A stretch of DNA of 64,000 nucleotides from Microbulbifer agarilyticus S89 (GCF_000220505.1 NZ_AFPJ01000036.1:163851-227850); one strand, 5' to 3'; counted from the first letter of the stretch, positions 17,871-26,370 are shown. The notes: generated from the sequence alone by a model not told the origin. Numbers and translations are program-made.

Positions 17871-18218
17871 ATGCAATTACCGGCGCACATTCTCGAGCGT
17901 TTGCGGCAGCTTACTTGTCTGCCTCATAGCACTCGAGTACAGTTTCGATTGCCGGATGGCAGTGATTTCTATTTGCAGGTACAGCGGGATTCCGGGCGTG
18001 ACAGCCTGGATGGAAGTGACTGTGTAGCCATCGAGGCGCAGCAGATCGAAGGCTTGGCGGCGTCCTCGGATCTGGACCTGGAAATGTCTTACGATACGCT
18101 GCAAGACATTATTGGCGGCAGGCTAAGTGCGCGGCACGCATTTCTGCTTGGCGACATTCGCTACACTGGGAATCGAGAGTTGGCCGCGGCCCTTGCGGAC
18201 CTATTTGCGGTACACTGA
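17871..18218 (+). CDS. SCP2 sterol-carrier-like domain protein
   Basis: A 115-residue single-domain protein resembling SCP2 lipid-binding folds: beta-strand-rich start (RVQFRLPDGSDFYLQVQR) and the typical C-terminal pattern in which an acidic strand is followed by DTLQDIIGGRLSARHAFLLGDIRYTGN and a helix. Such proteins bind acyl-CoA or other lipids. The ATG at 17871 has CGGAG at 17861-17865; an in-frame upstream codon would add residues of no family character. It sits between an acyl-CoA dehydrogenase and fadD, consistent with a lipid-handling role. The family call is from pattern only. Confidence 0.65.
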   Translation: MQLPAHILERLRQLTCLPHSTRVQFRLPDGSDFYLQVQRDSGRDSLDGSDCVAIEAQQIEGLAASSDLDLEMSYDTLQDIIGGRLSARHAFLLGDIRYTGNRELAAALADLFAVH

Positions 18219-18562
18219 GGCCTTGGTTTTTTAAAGATCCAGATACTGCCCGACACACAGGGTGTTGGCGTAAAAATAATTTAGAGGCAGGTGAACGCCG
18301 ATCAAGCGATGAAAGTCCGGCGTCTGTTTTGCCTATCACAGTTACATCCACCAGATAACGAACAAAATTTACAATAATTATTTGCCCGGTCAGACCAGAA
18401 CCGCGGAATTCGTCTATAAACGGACATGGAATATCCTTCAGGTACCATCGTTCCGTGAACTCGCCGATAATCCGTTAGTCCTGTTGCTACCGGCCTCCTG
18501 TCGGGGTCCGGGTCGCGTCCTGCGGGCGAAATCACAAAAACAACAGAATTGGGAGATACAAG
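18219..18562. other. Leader and promoter region of fadD
   Basis: 344 bases without a gene. An AT-rich patch with TACAATAAT (18370-18378) is the best -10 candidate, lacking a good -35 at standard spacing. I found no PsrA-type CAAAC-N-GTTTG operator here, unlike upstream of fadB. The GGGAGA at 18551-18556 is the fadD ribosome site. Confidence 0.4.
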
Positions 18563-20197
18563 TTGGACATTGAACGCAGCATTCTTGAAGTGTTTACCGA
18601 TGCTACGGCCAAATTTGCAGACCGGCCCGCATTTACCTGCCTCGGGCAGACGCTGACCATTGGCGACATCGATCGCCTCAGCGCCCAATTTACCTCCTAC
18701 CTCCAGAATCACACCAACCTGAAACCGGGCGATCGCATTGCGGTTCAGCTGCCGAACGTTTTGCAGTACCCGGTAGTGGTTTTCGGTGCCTTGCGCGCCG
18801 GCCTGGTGGTGGTGAACACCAACCCGCTGTACACCCAGCGTGAAATCAAGCATCAACTCAATGATTCCGGTGCCAAGGCGCTGGTGGTTCTGGCAAATAT
18901 CGCCGATACCGCCGCGGCGGTAGTTGCGGAAACCTCTGTTGAGCAGGTGATCGTATCTGAAATTGCCGATCTGCATCCGCCACTGAAGCGCGTACTGATC
19001 AATACCGTTGCCAAGCACGTTAAGAAGATGGTTCCGAACTTCCATTTCGCGAACCAGGTGAACTTCCGTGATGCCATGGCCGCCGGTGCCAAGGCCCCGC
19101 ATCAAGACGTGTCCCGCACACCGGACGACCTGGCTGTGCTTCAGTACACCGGCGGTACTACCGGCGTTGCCAAGGGCGCAATGCTGACCAACCGCAATCT
19201 GGTTGCCAACATGGAGCAGGTGCGCGAAGCACTGGGCGACTCCATGAAAGAGGGTGAGGAGTACTATGTCGCACCTCTGCCCCTGTACCACATTTACGCC
19301 TTCACCATTCACTGCATGTGTCTGTTTACCACCGGTAACCACTCGCTGCTGATTCCGAATCCGCGAGACATCCCGGGCTTTGTGAAGACCCTGAAGGGTA
19401 TTCGTTTTACCGGTTTCTGTGGCCTGAACACCTTGTTTAATGGCCTGATGCGCGACCCGGGTTTTGCCGATCTGGACTTCAGCAAACTGCACACCACCTG
19501 TTCCGGTGGTATGGCCCTGACCCGTGCAACCGCTGAGAAGTGGGAGCAGGTGACCGGTTGTGTGGTCACCGAAGGTTATGGCATGACCGAAACGTCCCCG
19601 GTTGTTTGTTTCAACCCGGCGGAAGCCGTGCAGCTGGGTACCGTGGGTGTCGCGGTTCCGAGTACCGAAGTCAAAGTCATTGACGACAATGGCAATGACC
19701 TGCCGAACAATACGCCCGGTGAGCTGTGCGTGCGCGGTCCCCAGGTAATGAAAGGATACTGGGAGCGTCCGGAAGCGACCGCGGAGACCATTGACTCCGA
19801 GGGGTGGCTGAAAACTGGAGATATGGCAGTTATTCAGGACGACGGTTACATCAAGATTGTTGACCGTAAGAAAGACATGATCATTGTTTCTGGCTTCAAT
19901 GTGTACCCGAATGAGATTGAAGATATCGTCAGCGCACACCCGAAGGTGACCGAGGCTGCGGCGGTAGGTATTCCTGATGAGCGCAGTGGCGAAGCGGTGA
20001 AGCTGTTTGTCGTGAAGGCAGATGCCTCTCTGACAGCGGAAGAAGTCGTCGCCTATTGTCGTGAAAACATGACCGCCTACAAGGTGCCCAGAAACATCGA
20101 GTTCCGCGAAGACCTGCCGAAAACCAATGTCGGCAAGATTCTGCGTCGTGAGCTGCGTGACGAAGAACTGAAAAAGACTGAGGCGGTAACCGCTTAA
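18563..20197 (+). CDS. fadD: Long-chain acyl-CoA synthetase (fatty acid--CoA ligase) FadD
   Basis: A 544-residue adenylate-forming enzyme that activates fatty acids to acyl-CoA at the inner membrane, entry point to beta-oxidation. It has the P-loop-like AMP motif YTGGTTGVAKGA (about 195-206), the second motif GYGMTETSP, GWLKTGDMA and DRKKDMIIVSGFNVYPNEIE, and the C-terminal catalytic lysine region KTNVGKILRREL. I chose the TTG start at 18563, because GGGAGA stands 6-11 bases upstream and MDIERSILEVF matches family N-termini; no suitable ATG occurs. A strong terminator follows. With the acyl-CoA dehydrogenase and fadBA it completes a beta-oxidation pathway in this window. Confidence 0.93.
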   Translation: MDIERSILEVFTDATAKFADRPAFTCLGQTLTIGDIDRLSAQFTSYLQNHTNLKPGDRIAVQLPNVLQYPVVVFGALRAGLVVVNTNPLYTQREIKHQLNDSGAKALVVLANIADTAAAVVAETSVEQVIVSEIADLHPPLKRVLINTVAKHVKKMVPNFHFANQVNFRDAMAAGAKAPHQDVSRTPDDLAVLQYTGGTTGVAKGAMLTNRNLVANMEQVREALGDSMKEGEEYYVAPLPLYHIYAFTIHCMCLFTTGNHSLLIPNPRDIPGFVKTLKGIRFTGFCGLNTLFNGLMRDPGFADLDFSKLHTTCSGGMALTRATAEKWEQVTGCVVTEGYGMTETSPVVCFNPAEAVQLGTVGVAVPSTEVKVIDDNGNDLPNNTPGELCVRGPQVMKGYWERPEATAETIDSEGWLKTGDMAVIQDDGYIKIVDRKKDMIIVSGFNVYPNEIEDIVSAHPKVTEAAAVGIPDERSGEAVKLFVVKADASLTAEEVVAYCRENMTAYKVPRNIEFREDLPKTNVGKILRRELRDEELKKTEAVTA

Positions 20198-20242
20198 GTA
20201 CTAGCCGTTCGAATCATGGCTGCTGTCGCTGATCGCAGCCAT

Positions 20243-20274
20243 AAAAAAAGCCCGCGAATTTCGCGGGCTTTTTT
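20243..20274. terminator. Bidirectional terminator between fadD and the M28 peptidase gene
   Basis: Stem GCCCGCGA (20250-20257) with TCGCGGGC (20261-20268), ATT loop, flanked by seven A residues on the left and six T residues on the right. It works for the rightward fadD and for the leftward peptidase gene, which converge here. Confidence 0.93.
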
Positions 20275-20300
20275 GTTTTCGGAATTGCTATCCGAATCGT

Positions 20301-22109
20301 TTATTTGCGGGTATCGCTGCTGGCATCCCGGGCCGCACGAAACTCGTTCCCTTCATACCAGTTTGGCCAGTCGCGGCTGTTGGCAAGTTCCAGGCCGAGG
20401 TCCAGTCCGAGCGCCAGATCCAGTGCGGCACCTTCCAGGTTCCACTCCGCATCGTATTCATCGCCGGGCTTGTGGTAAGCATTTGCCAGGTAATCTTTAC
20501 CTTTTTGCTGCGCCCACTTGCGGCCGTGCTCGAAGCTGTCGGTACCGGAAGTAAAGTACAGCATCGGTACGCCTTTCTTTGCCAGGCTGAAGTGATCGGA
20601 GCGGTAGAAGTAACCGCGTTCAGGATGTTCTTCCGGGGCCAGGTAACGCGCTTGTTTCGCCGCGGCTTTCTCCAGCATCTTCTCCAGCTCGCTACTCCCG
20701 TAGCCCATCACAACTACGTCGCGCATCGGGCCGAGTACACCCATCGCATCGAAGTTAATACCGGCAACGGTTTTTTCCAGCGGCACAACCGGGTTTGCAG
20801 CATAGAATTTGGAGCCGAGCAGGCCAGATTCTTCGGCAGTTACCGCGACGAACACCATGGAGCGCTCTGGGGGTTGCGGCTGCTTGGTGACCTGATGGGC
20901 CATTGCCAGCAAGCCGGCGGTACCGGTGGCATTGTCTACTGCGCCATTGAAAATATGGTCGTGGCCCTCGGAGTTCTCATTTACCCCCAGATGATCCCAG
21001 TGGGCGGTGTAAATAATGGCTTCATCCGGGTATTTGCTGCCCTCGACTTTGGCAACGACGTTGCGCGAGTCGGAAGTACGCAATTCCTTTTTCAGGTCTA
21101 CGCTGGCGGTTAAATTCATCGGCTTGGCCTGGAAACCACGCTGCTTGGCGGCGGCCATCTCTGCGTCAAAATCGAGGCCGGCAGCGGTGAACAGAGCCTT
21201 GGCCGCGTCGTCGGTAATCCACGACTCTACCGCAACCCGGTCTGCATTTTTGTCATCTGCGGCCAGGCTGATCTGGGCGCCGGACCAGCTGCCACTCACC
21301 ACTTCCCATGGGTAGCCTGCAGCGCCGGTTTCGTGGATCACGATAGCGCCAGCTGCACCCTGGCGAGCCGCTTCTTCGAACTTGTAGCTCCAGCGACCGT
21401 AATAGGTCATGGCATTGCCGTTAAACAGGTTCTTGTCCTGGGTTGCGTAGCCTGGGTCGTTAACCAGGATTACCGCGGTTTTGCCTTTCATATCCAGGCC
21501 CGCGTAATCATTCCAGTCGTTTTCCGGGGCCACGATACCGTAGCCAACAAAGACCAGTGGGCTGTCTTTCAGTTGGCTCTCTGGGGTTTGGTGTTGGGTA
21601 AAGGCGACCATATCGGTGAGCGGGGCGAGTGACTTCTCAAAGTTCTCGCCTTTGATCATTAGCGGTGTACTTTCGATGTTCATTTCCACCACCGGCACCT
21701 TCTGGAACCAGCTGGGGTTGCCGTCACTGTCGATGGCACAGGGTTTGAGGCCCAGTTTTTCGAACTCCGTTGCCAGGTAGTTGATGGTCAACTCCTCGCC
21801 TTTGCTCGCTGGGGCGCGGCCTTCAAATTCGTCGGAGGCAAGGACCGCTACGTGGGTATGCAGGTCTTGTGCGAGCTCAGAGATTTCGGTTTGCTCTTGC
21901 GCACTGAGTGTCGGGGCGCTGGCGGCTTCCGCTGCCAGCTGCTCACTCGCTTCGGCGGGCGCTGCGGATTCAGTGGTGCTGCTCTGCACGGTTTGAGGTG
22001 CATCATCAGTGGCGCTCGGCGCCTCCTGTTTGCTGCAAGCGCCCAGTGCAATCAGGCTGGACAGCGCAAGGGGTAGGGCGAGTCGCTGCAAGGGTAACGG
22101 GTTCTGCAT
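20301..22109 (-). CDS. M28 family zinc aminopeptidase, predicted lipoprotein
   Basis: A 602-residue exported metallopeptidase. A lipoprotein signal with lipobox LGAC puts lipidated Cys at about residue 25, followed by a Ser/Ala/Glu-rich linker. A PA insert domain (about 185-300) comes next, then the M28 catalytic domain with two-zinc ligands: HWDHLG (His370), the Asp in NGAVDNATG, the Glu pair in TAEESGLLGS, the Asp in FDAMG and the His in AYHKPGDEY. Likely removes N-terminal residues from peptides at the cell envelope. GGAAAC lies 5 bases upstream of the ATG. It is 50 bases downstream of the M14 peptidase gene and may be co-transcribed. Substrate unknown. Confidence 0.92.
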   Translation of the reverse strand: MQNPLPLQRLALPLALSSLIALGACSKQEAPSATDDAPQTVQSSTTESAAPAEASEQLAAEAASAPTLSAQEQTEISELAQDLHTHVAVLASDEFEGRAPASKGEELTINYLATEFEKLGLKPCAIDSDGNPSWFQKVPVVEMNIESTPLMIKGENFEKSLAPLTDMVAFTQHQTPESQLKDSPLVFVGYGIVAPENDWNDYAGLDMKGKTAVILVNDPGYATQDKNLFNGNAMTYYGRWSYKFEEAARQGAAGAIVIHETGAAGYPWEVVSGSWSGAQISLAADDKNADRVAVESWITDDAAKALFTAAGLDFDAEMAAAKQRGFQAKPMNLTASVDLKKELRTSDSRNVVAKVEGSKYPDEAIIYTAHWDHLGVNENSEGHDHIFNGAVDNATGTAGLLAMAHQVTKQPQPPERSMVFVAVTAEESGLLGSKFYAANPVVPLEKTVAGINFDAMGVLGPMRDVVVMGYGSSELEKMLEKAAAKQARYLAPEEHPERGYFYRSDHFSLAKKGVPMLYFTSGTDSFEHGRKWAQQKGKDYLANAYHKPGDEYDAEWNLEGAALDLALGLDLGLELANSRDWPNWYEGNEFRAARDASSDTRK

Positions 22110-22159
22110 CGTGTTTCCTTTTCAGGTCTGCGTTGTTATCGATGTTATTGAGGGTTTTG

Positions 22160-23293
22160 TTATTTGTTGCCTTTCATAAACGCGAGAGTTTCACGAATCG
22201 GCGTAAATATATCGCGCGCGAGTTGTCGGCTGCGCGCCGGAGACCAACCCTCGACGGGGTCGGGCAGGTCGTCATTGTCCTTAAACGGCATCTCCAGGGT
22301 CAGCGCCAGGGTGCGGAACTGATGGCCACACCAGTTAGTGCCAACGGTCATGTTGGCTTCACCCGGTTTATCCAGCGGGTAGCCTTGCGCGGTTTGGAAG
22401 TCGGGGCTGGCCTTAACAAAGGAGTCTTTAAACAGTGACTCCAGTGCCGCATGTTTTTCGTCGTAGCTTGGTACCCCTTCGCAGCCGGCGACAAAATTGA
22501 ACGGCAGCGCTTCGTCACCATGAATGTCGAGAAAAATGTCGCCGCCCGTTGCGAGCATGCGCTCGCGCACCAGGAAAACCTCAGGACTCTTTTCCATGCT
22601 GGGCGATTGCCACTCACGGTTGAGGTTGGCACCAGCTGCATTTGTGCGCAGGTGGCCGCGTACGCTGCCGTCCGGATTCATATTCGGCACAACGTAAAAA
22701 ACCGTGTCCTGCAGCAGCTGCAACGCGGCGGGGTTGGCCTCATCCAGCAGTGTTTCCAGGAAACCCTCCACAAACCATTCGGCCATGGTTTCGCCGGGGT
22801 GCTGACGGGCAATCATCCATACTTTGTTGCTTGCTTTTTCGGCATCCCCAATGGTCAGCAGGGTCATGTCGCGCCCATCAAGGGTGAGCCCGAGGGTTTC
22901 TACCTGCACGCGATCATCGGCCTGTACCCATGCAAGCAGGTCGAGGTGGCGCTCCCAGGAGTAGGGTGCGAAGTAGGCCAGGTAGATGGCGGGCTGATCC
23001 AGCTCAACGGTAAAGTCGAGTACCTTGCCATCGTATTGAGCATCGAGTCGGAACCAGTGATGGCGATCGTAAGAGGCGCACACGCGGTAGTTTTCCCATC
23101 CTTCCGGGTAGGCGGCCTTGCCGGCGTTGTTGATGCGCAGCGCATACTTTTTGCCAATATCCCCCTCAAGGCGAAAGTGGAACCATTGGTAGAAGTCAGA
23201 CTCATTGTCGATGCGGATGGCGAGCTCAATCGGGTCGCTATTTTTGTCGATGACTTTGATGTTGCCGCTGTCAAAAGCGCTACTGATGTGCAT
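22160..23293 (-). CDS. M14 family metallocarboxypeptidase (cytosolic carboxypeptidase type)
   Basis: A 377-residue zinc carboxypeptidase of the M14 subfamily related to cytosolic carboxypeptidases. It has an N-terminal beta-sandwich domain (1-120, AYPEGWENYRVCASYD, YLAYFAPYSW). The catalytic domain has zinc ligands in RQHPGET (His165, Glu168), NMNPDGSVRGHLRTN, LNREW, the third zinc His in DIHGDE and the catalytic Glu in LTLEMPF. No signal peptide, so cytoplasmic. I chose the ATG at 23293 with GGAG 9-12 bases upstream; a longer open frame to 23569 would run into the terminator of a candidate RNA gene and lacks family similarity. Substrate in bacteria is not established. Confidence 0.9.
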   Translation of the reverse strand: MHISSAFDSGNIKVIDKNSDPIELAIRIDNESDFYQWFHFRLEGDIGKKYALRINNAGKAAYPEGWENYRVCASYDRHHWFRLDAQYDGKVLDFTVELDQPAIYLAYFAPYSWERHLDLLAWVQADDRVQVETLGLTLDGRDMTLLTIGDAEKASNKVWMIARQHPGETMAEWFVEGFLETLLDEANPAALQLLQDTVFYVVPNMNPDGSVRGHLRTNAAGANLNREWQSPSMEKSPEVFLVRERMLATGGDIFLDIHGDEALPFNFVAGCEGVPSYDEKHAALESLFKDSFVKASPDFQTAQGYPLDKPGEANMTVGTNWCGHQFRTLALTLEMPFKDNDDLPDPVEGWSPARSRQLARDIFTPIRETLAFMKGNK

Positions 23294-23522
23294 GGAAAAG
23301 CTCCATAGTGATTTTGTTCTGACCTTGCCCTGAATGCAGGTGCATGCAGGGTTTGGCTGTGGATCCAGAGGGCTGAAGGATACCGCTTTGGCGCCGAGGA
23401 TCAGGGTGTTCATTACAACTTGGGAAAAACCTCTGCCGAGGCCTGGTTGTCGAGCATAAAATATCGAAATGGTGTGGTAAACCTGACGGGAATGTAGCGC
23501 CAGAAGGGCTTGGCAGGGCGCG

Positions 23523-23725
23523 AAAATTAAAAAGGCGCGACGCTCTTGCGAACGCCGCGCCTCTGCCATTCCCTGGCGGCACCTGCTGAGACTACTGCTC
23601 CCTGAAATTTCTGGCGTCGGACCGAAGACGACTTCTCACTGCCCTGGTCTAAGCTCGGCGCGAACCACAAGCGCGCCATCAGAAATGTTGTACTGCTCCC
23701 TGACATCCCTCAGCAGGTGCTGTTT
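23523..23725 (-). ncRNA. Candidate structured non-coding RNA with its own terminator
   Basis: Minus-strand transcript of about 200 nt in a 560-base gene-free gap. A perfect 12-bp closing stem joins 23709-23720 to 23579-23590 (extendable with G-U pairs). Inside lies a large internal loop carrying the same 13-mer TCAGGGAGCAGTA on both sides (complements of 23691-23703 and 23593-23605). Then come a second stem (23680-23687 with 23606-23613) and an apical hairpin GGCGCG/CGCGCC (23672-23677 with 23657-23662). A small hairpin with GGGAA in its loop follows (23565-23577). The transcript ends in a terminator stem 23553-23561/23534-23542 and a T-rich tail. It does not look like 4.5S, tmRNA or RNase P RNA. 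A 6S RNA relative or a CsrA-binding RNA are possible. The 5' end and promoter are not certain. Confidence 0.5.
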
Positions 23726-23853
23726 AAAGTTTAGGCAGTGACCGGTGCTTGGTGCTGCTTAAGTGATCAACTTGGCGCGGATTCGGTTATCTTTTTGCTG
23801 GTTGGGCAACATATACAGGCTACCTGGATGCGAGCCCCGCCAAATCGATCGAA

Positions 23854-24435
23854 TTAATTCAGTGCGCGATCTTTCCAGTATTTGGTGCCCTTGAGGGTGG
23901 CCTGCAGAGCAATGCCGCTTTCGGTCAGCTGATATACCCGCATGCCGTCTACCACCACTTCGCCTCCGACTGCAGCGCCTTTGTCCTGCGCCTTGGCAGC
24001 AGCATCGGCATGACCGCCGAAAGACCAGCCGCTTTCCACAAAACGGTCCATGACTTCAGGGGAGTCAAATACAAACAGCGCACGGAAATCCTTTACCCCG
24101 AAGCCGAGGCCGACCCCGACTTCGCCCATCTTCATATAGGTGCGCTTGCCGCTGTTGTTTACCGCGACGCCGTAACCGGTTGAGGCGCTGGCAAGCAGCA
24201 GGTTTACGTTGACGTTGCTAAACACCGCATAGCCCGGTGCCTGCGCCAACTCGCTGCGTAATTCGGGCTGTATGCTGTAGAGCTCATCCAGGACCTGGCG
24301 TTCAGTTTGCTGAATATGGCGACGCTGGTCGTCGCCGGTCTGGCCGGGGGCTGCACAGGCGGTGATCAGTACAATCTGGGCCGCCACGACCAGTTGTGCC
24401 AATGGGCGAAGAAAGGTGCGCGCAAAGTGCGTCAT
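23854..24435 (-). CDS. YSC84/SYLF-domain lipid-binding protein, predicted lipoprotein
   Basis: A 193-residue exported protein with a lipoprotein signal (lipobox ITAC, Cys at about 27) and a SYLF (YSC84-like) domain over the rest. Typical family features are PGYAVFSNVNVNLLLASASTGYGVAVNNSG, the YMKMGEVGVGLGFGVKDFRALFVFD core, and the C-terminal MRVYQLTESGIALQATLKGTKYWKD. SYLF domains bind phosphoinositides in eukaryotes; bacterial versions are outer-membrane-associated lipoproteins of unclear function. ATG at 24435 has GAGAG 6-10 bases upstream. No terminator is seen immediately after it, so its transcript may run into the candidate RNA region downstream. Confidence 0.88.
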   Translation of the reverse strand: MTHFARTFLRPLAQLVVAAQIVLITACAAPGQTGDDQRRHIQQTERQVLDELYSIQPELRSELAQAPGYAVFSNVNVNLLLASASTGYGVAVNNSGKRTYMKMGEVGVGLGFGVKDFRALFVFDSPEVMDRFVESGWSFGGHADAAAKAQDKGAAVGGEVVVDGMRVYQLTESGIALQATLKGTKYWKDRALN

Positions 24436-24639
24436 GTGAGCTCTCCAATGTGCCGGCAGGTGTACCGGGTATATGTGCCGAAACAGGCGGTCAACAAATG
24501 CCGCAGTGTATGATGTTGCAAAACTTCATGCCCAGAATACCGATGATGCCTCGTTATGCCTGCGACTTAGTGCACAAAGAGTGAATCGACGCCACTTTCA
24601 GCGGGTTCATCAAATCGGGTATTCTTGCGCCCACTGTTT

Positions 24640-24659
24640 TGCGCAGTTTATGCGCAGTT
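24640..24659 (+). repeat. Direct repeat TGCGCAGTT, 11 bp apart, before the lipoprotein gene
   Basis: TGCGCAGTT occurs at 24640-24648 and again at 24651-24659, one helical turn apart, about 45 bases before the start of the next gene. Such spacing is common for dimeric response regulators, but a chance repeat is equally possible. Confidence 0.3.
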
Positions 24660-24702
24660 CCGCCGGATGTAGATTTGCCGGTATCTATCAGAGGACAAAA
24701 CG

Positions 24703-25221
24703 ATGAACCGATCCATAAAGCGCGGCCTGGCCGCATTCTGCCTGCTAACCATGGTGATGAACCTGACCGCCTGCGGATACTTCCTGTACCCGGAGCGTAA
24801 GGGCCAGAGTGGCGGCCGCGTGGATCCGGTGGTGGTGATTCTGGATGGTGCGGCGCTGTTGTTCGGTATTCTGCCAGGGGTTGTGGCCTTCGCGGTGGAT
24901 TTCACTAACGGCACTATCTACCTGCCCGCCGGTGGCTCCTCGGCCATCGATCGTCACGTTAGCGCTGCCGATGACAGCCAGCTGGATGCTGCTGGTGCAG
25001 AGGATTTGGGCAAGCCGGTAATTGACCAAAACGGCCAGGCCTGGGTGGAGCTGCCGCTGGAAACCGGCGATGACGCTGCCAATAGCGACGACCTGGCCAA
25101 GGTGGGTGCAGCGATCCGTCACTACACCGGTCAGCAGGTCGGGGTTGCGGACGTGGTTTGGGTGCGTGATCTGGCAGCACTGCAGCAGGCTCGCAGTGAG
25201 CAGTTCGCCGCAGCGCACTAA
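24703..25221 (+). CDS. Hypothetical lipoprotein
   Basis: A 172-residue exported protein with a lipoprotein signal ending in LTACG (lipidated Cys at about 24). The mature part begins YFLYPERKGQSGGRVDPVVVILDGAALLFGILPGVVAFAVDFTNGTIYLP, where a short hydrophobic helix follows the lipid anchor. I recall this stretch from small conserved proteobacterial lipoproteins of unknown function. The remainder is acidic and soluble. GAGG 8-11 bases upstream supports the ATG at 24703. It lies 48 bases before the DUF3445 gene on the same strand and may share its transcript. No function is assigned. Confidence 0.8.
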   Translation: MNRSIKRGLAAFCLLTMVMNLTACGYFLYPERKGQSGGRVDPVVVILDGAALLFGILPGVVAFAVDFTNGTIYLPAGGSSAIDRHVSAADDSQLDAAGAEDLGKPVIDQNGQAWVELPLETGDDAANSDDLAKVGAAIRHYTGQQVGVADVVWVRDLAALQQARSEQFAAAH

Positions 25222-25269
25222 GCTGTTTTCCTGTGTGGTAAGCATGTTGTCGCGAACGGGCATCAGCCT

Positions 25270-26277
25270 GTGGCGATAATGACTTGCCGTAATGCTGTCC
25301 CGGTCACCGCTCCGACCGGTGCAGTTCCGCGCGAAATCCTGGCGCGTCGCTACGCTCAGGATTTTGCCGAGCCCTCTGCTTGCCTGCCGTTTCTCAAAGT
25401 CCCCGATATTGTCCATATGGGGCTGAACAAGCTGGAGCCCCGCGCCTGGATTACTCCCTGTTCGCAGTTGCCGCATTACCTGAATAACAAGACCGCTGCC
25501 TATCACCGGCTGGGTGAGCAGGTGTATGCACAGTTGCCGGAGTCCATACCTGCCCAGCGTGAATTCGCGGAGCTGCTGTTCCGGCATCTTATACAGGAGC
25601 ACTCGGGCTATGTTGCCACCGCTACGGGTACGCTCGCCTGGCGGGGCGCTTGCGGGGATTTGCATTGGCCGGGTGTCACGTCGGTGCTGAGCTCTGGCAC
25701 CCCGTTACGCGATGCTGGCCGCTGGATTGCCGACGACGTTTGCCTGCTGCTGCCGGGAGAGGATGGTTATCGGCTGGTAGCGGCCTATCTGGCAGCGCCC
25801 AGTTACTGGCGCCTGGAAGAGAAGATCGGCAGGCCGCTGAATCAGATTCATGCACCGGTACCCGGCTTTCGCGATAAGTTGGCCGCGCAGATGGCACGCT
25901 TCTTCGATCACCTGAAGCCCGAGTATTCCGTGTGGCGCAGTAACTGGTCGGTGGTGGATTCACCCCTGTTGTTACAGCGCGGAGGCATGGCGCCAGGGCT
26001 GGACGAGGAAGTGGGAGCGGAATCGGTGAGGTCGCTATACCTGCGCATCGAGCGCCAGTCACTGCGTCGACTGCCCAACACCGGCGCGGTGGTCTTTACT
26101 ATTCGCGTAATGATCAACCCGCTGGAAGATCTGCTGGCGCTTGAGGATGGCCTTGGCGCGTTGGCGTCGGCAGTTGCCCAGATGTCTCCGGCGGAGGGGC
26201 GCTACAAGTCGCTGGCGCCGCTGTTGCCGTCCCTGCAACAATTTTTCTCCCGTCACCTCGAGATCCCGTCGGCCTGA
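25270..26277 (+). CDS. DUF3445 family protein (haem-dependent oxidative N-demethylase-like)
   Basis: A 335-residue cytoplasmic protein of the DUF3445 family, whose members include haem-dependent oxidative N-demethylases. Family features are IHAPVPGFRDKLAAQMARFFDHL, SVWRSNWSV, and the conserved end LYLRIERQSLRRLPNTGAVVFTIRVMINPL. The true substrate of this member is not known. The GTG at 25270 and ATG at 25279 are both possible starts; neither has a clear ribosome site. It follows the lipoprotein gene by 48 bases. The tail end of the gene faces the AraC regulator gene across a short repeat array. Confidence 0.85.
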   Translation: MAIMTCRNAVPVTAPTGAVPREILARRYAQDFAEPSACLPFLKVPDIVHMGLNKLEPRAWITPCSQLPHYLNNKTAAYHRLGEQVYAQLPESIPAQREFAELLFRHLIQEHSGYVATATGTLAWRGACGDLHWPGVTSVLSSGTPLRDAGRWIADDVCLLLPGEDGYRLVAAYLAAPSYWRLEEKIGRPLNQIHAPVPGFRDKLAAQMARFFDHLKPEYSVWRSNWSVVDSPLLLQRGGMAPGLDEEVGAESVRSLYLRIERQSLRRLPNTGAVVFTIRVMINPLEDLLALEDGLGALASAVAQMSPAEGRYKSLAPLLPSLQQFFSRHLEIPSA

Positions 26278-26318
26278 GGCCGCAGCCGTGACTCTGCGCT
26301 TTGTGTCTTTCTCTTGGT

Positions 26319-26370
26319 CTTATTCCTGAGCCTTATTCGCGGGCTTTATTCCTAGGCCTTATTCCTGAGC
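26319..26370 (+). repeat. 13-bp tandem repeat, four units, at the 3' end of an AraC gene
   Basis: Consensus CTTATTCCTGAGC at 26319, 26332, 26345 and 26358; the first and fourth are identical. On the minus strand each unit contains GAATAA. The last unit encodes the Ala-Gln-Glu-stop end of the AraC regulator, and because 13 is not a multiple of three the following units place further TAA stops in the other frames. It lies between convergent genes. Confidence 0.85.

Noticed and set aside
23294-23569. N-terminal extension of the M14 carboxypeptidase
   Set aside because: The open frame runs on to 23569, but it overlaps the terminator of the candidate RNA, while the ATG at 23293 has a ribosome site and a family-like start.
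23523-23725. Firm assignment of the structured RNA as 6S RNA
   Set aside because: The long imperfect hairpin with a central bubble fits loosely, but the sequence blocks I remember for gammaproteobacterial 6S RNA are not clearly present and the neighbours are not the usual ones. Left as unassigned.
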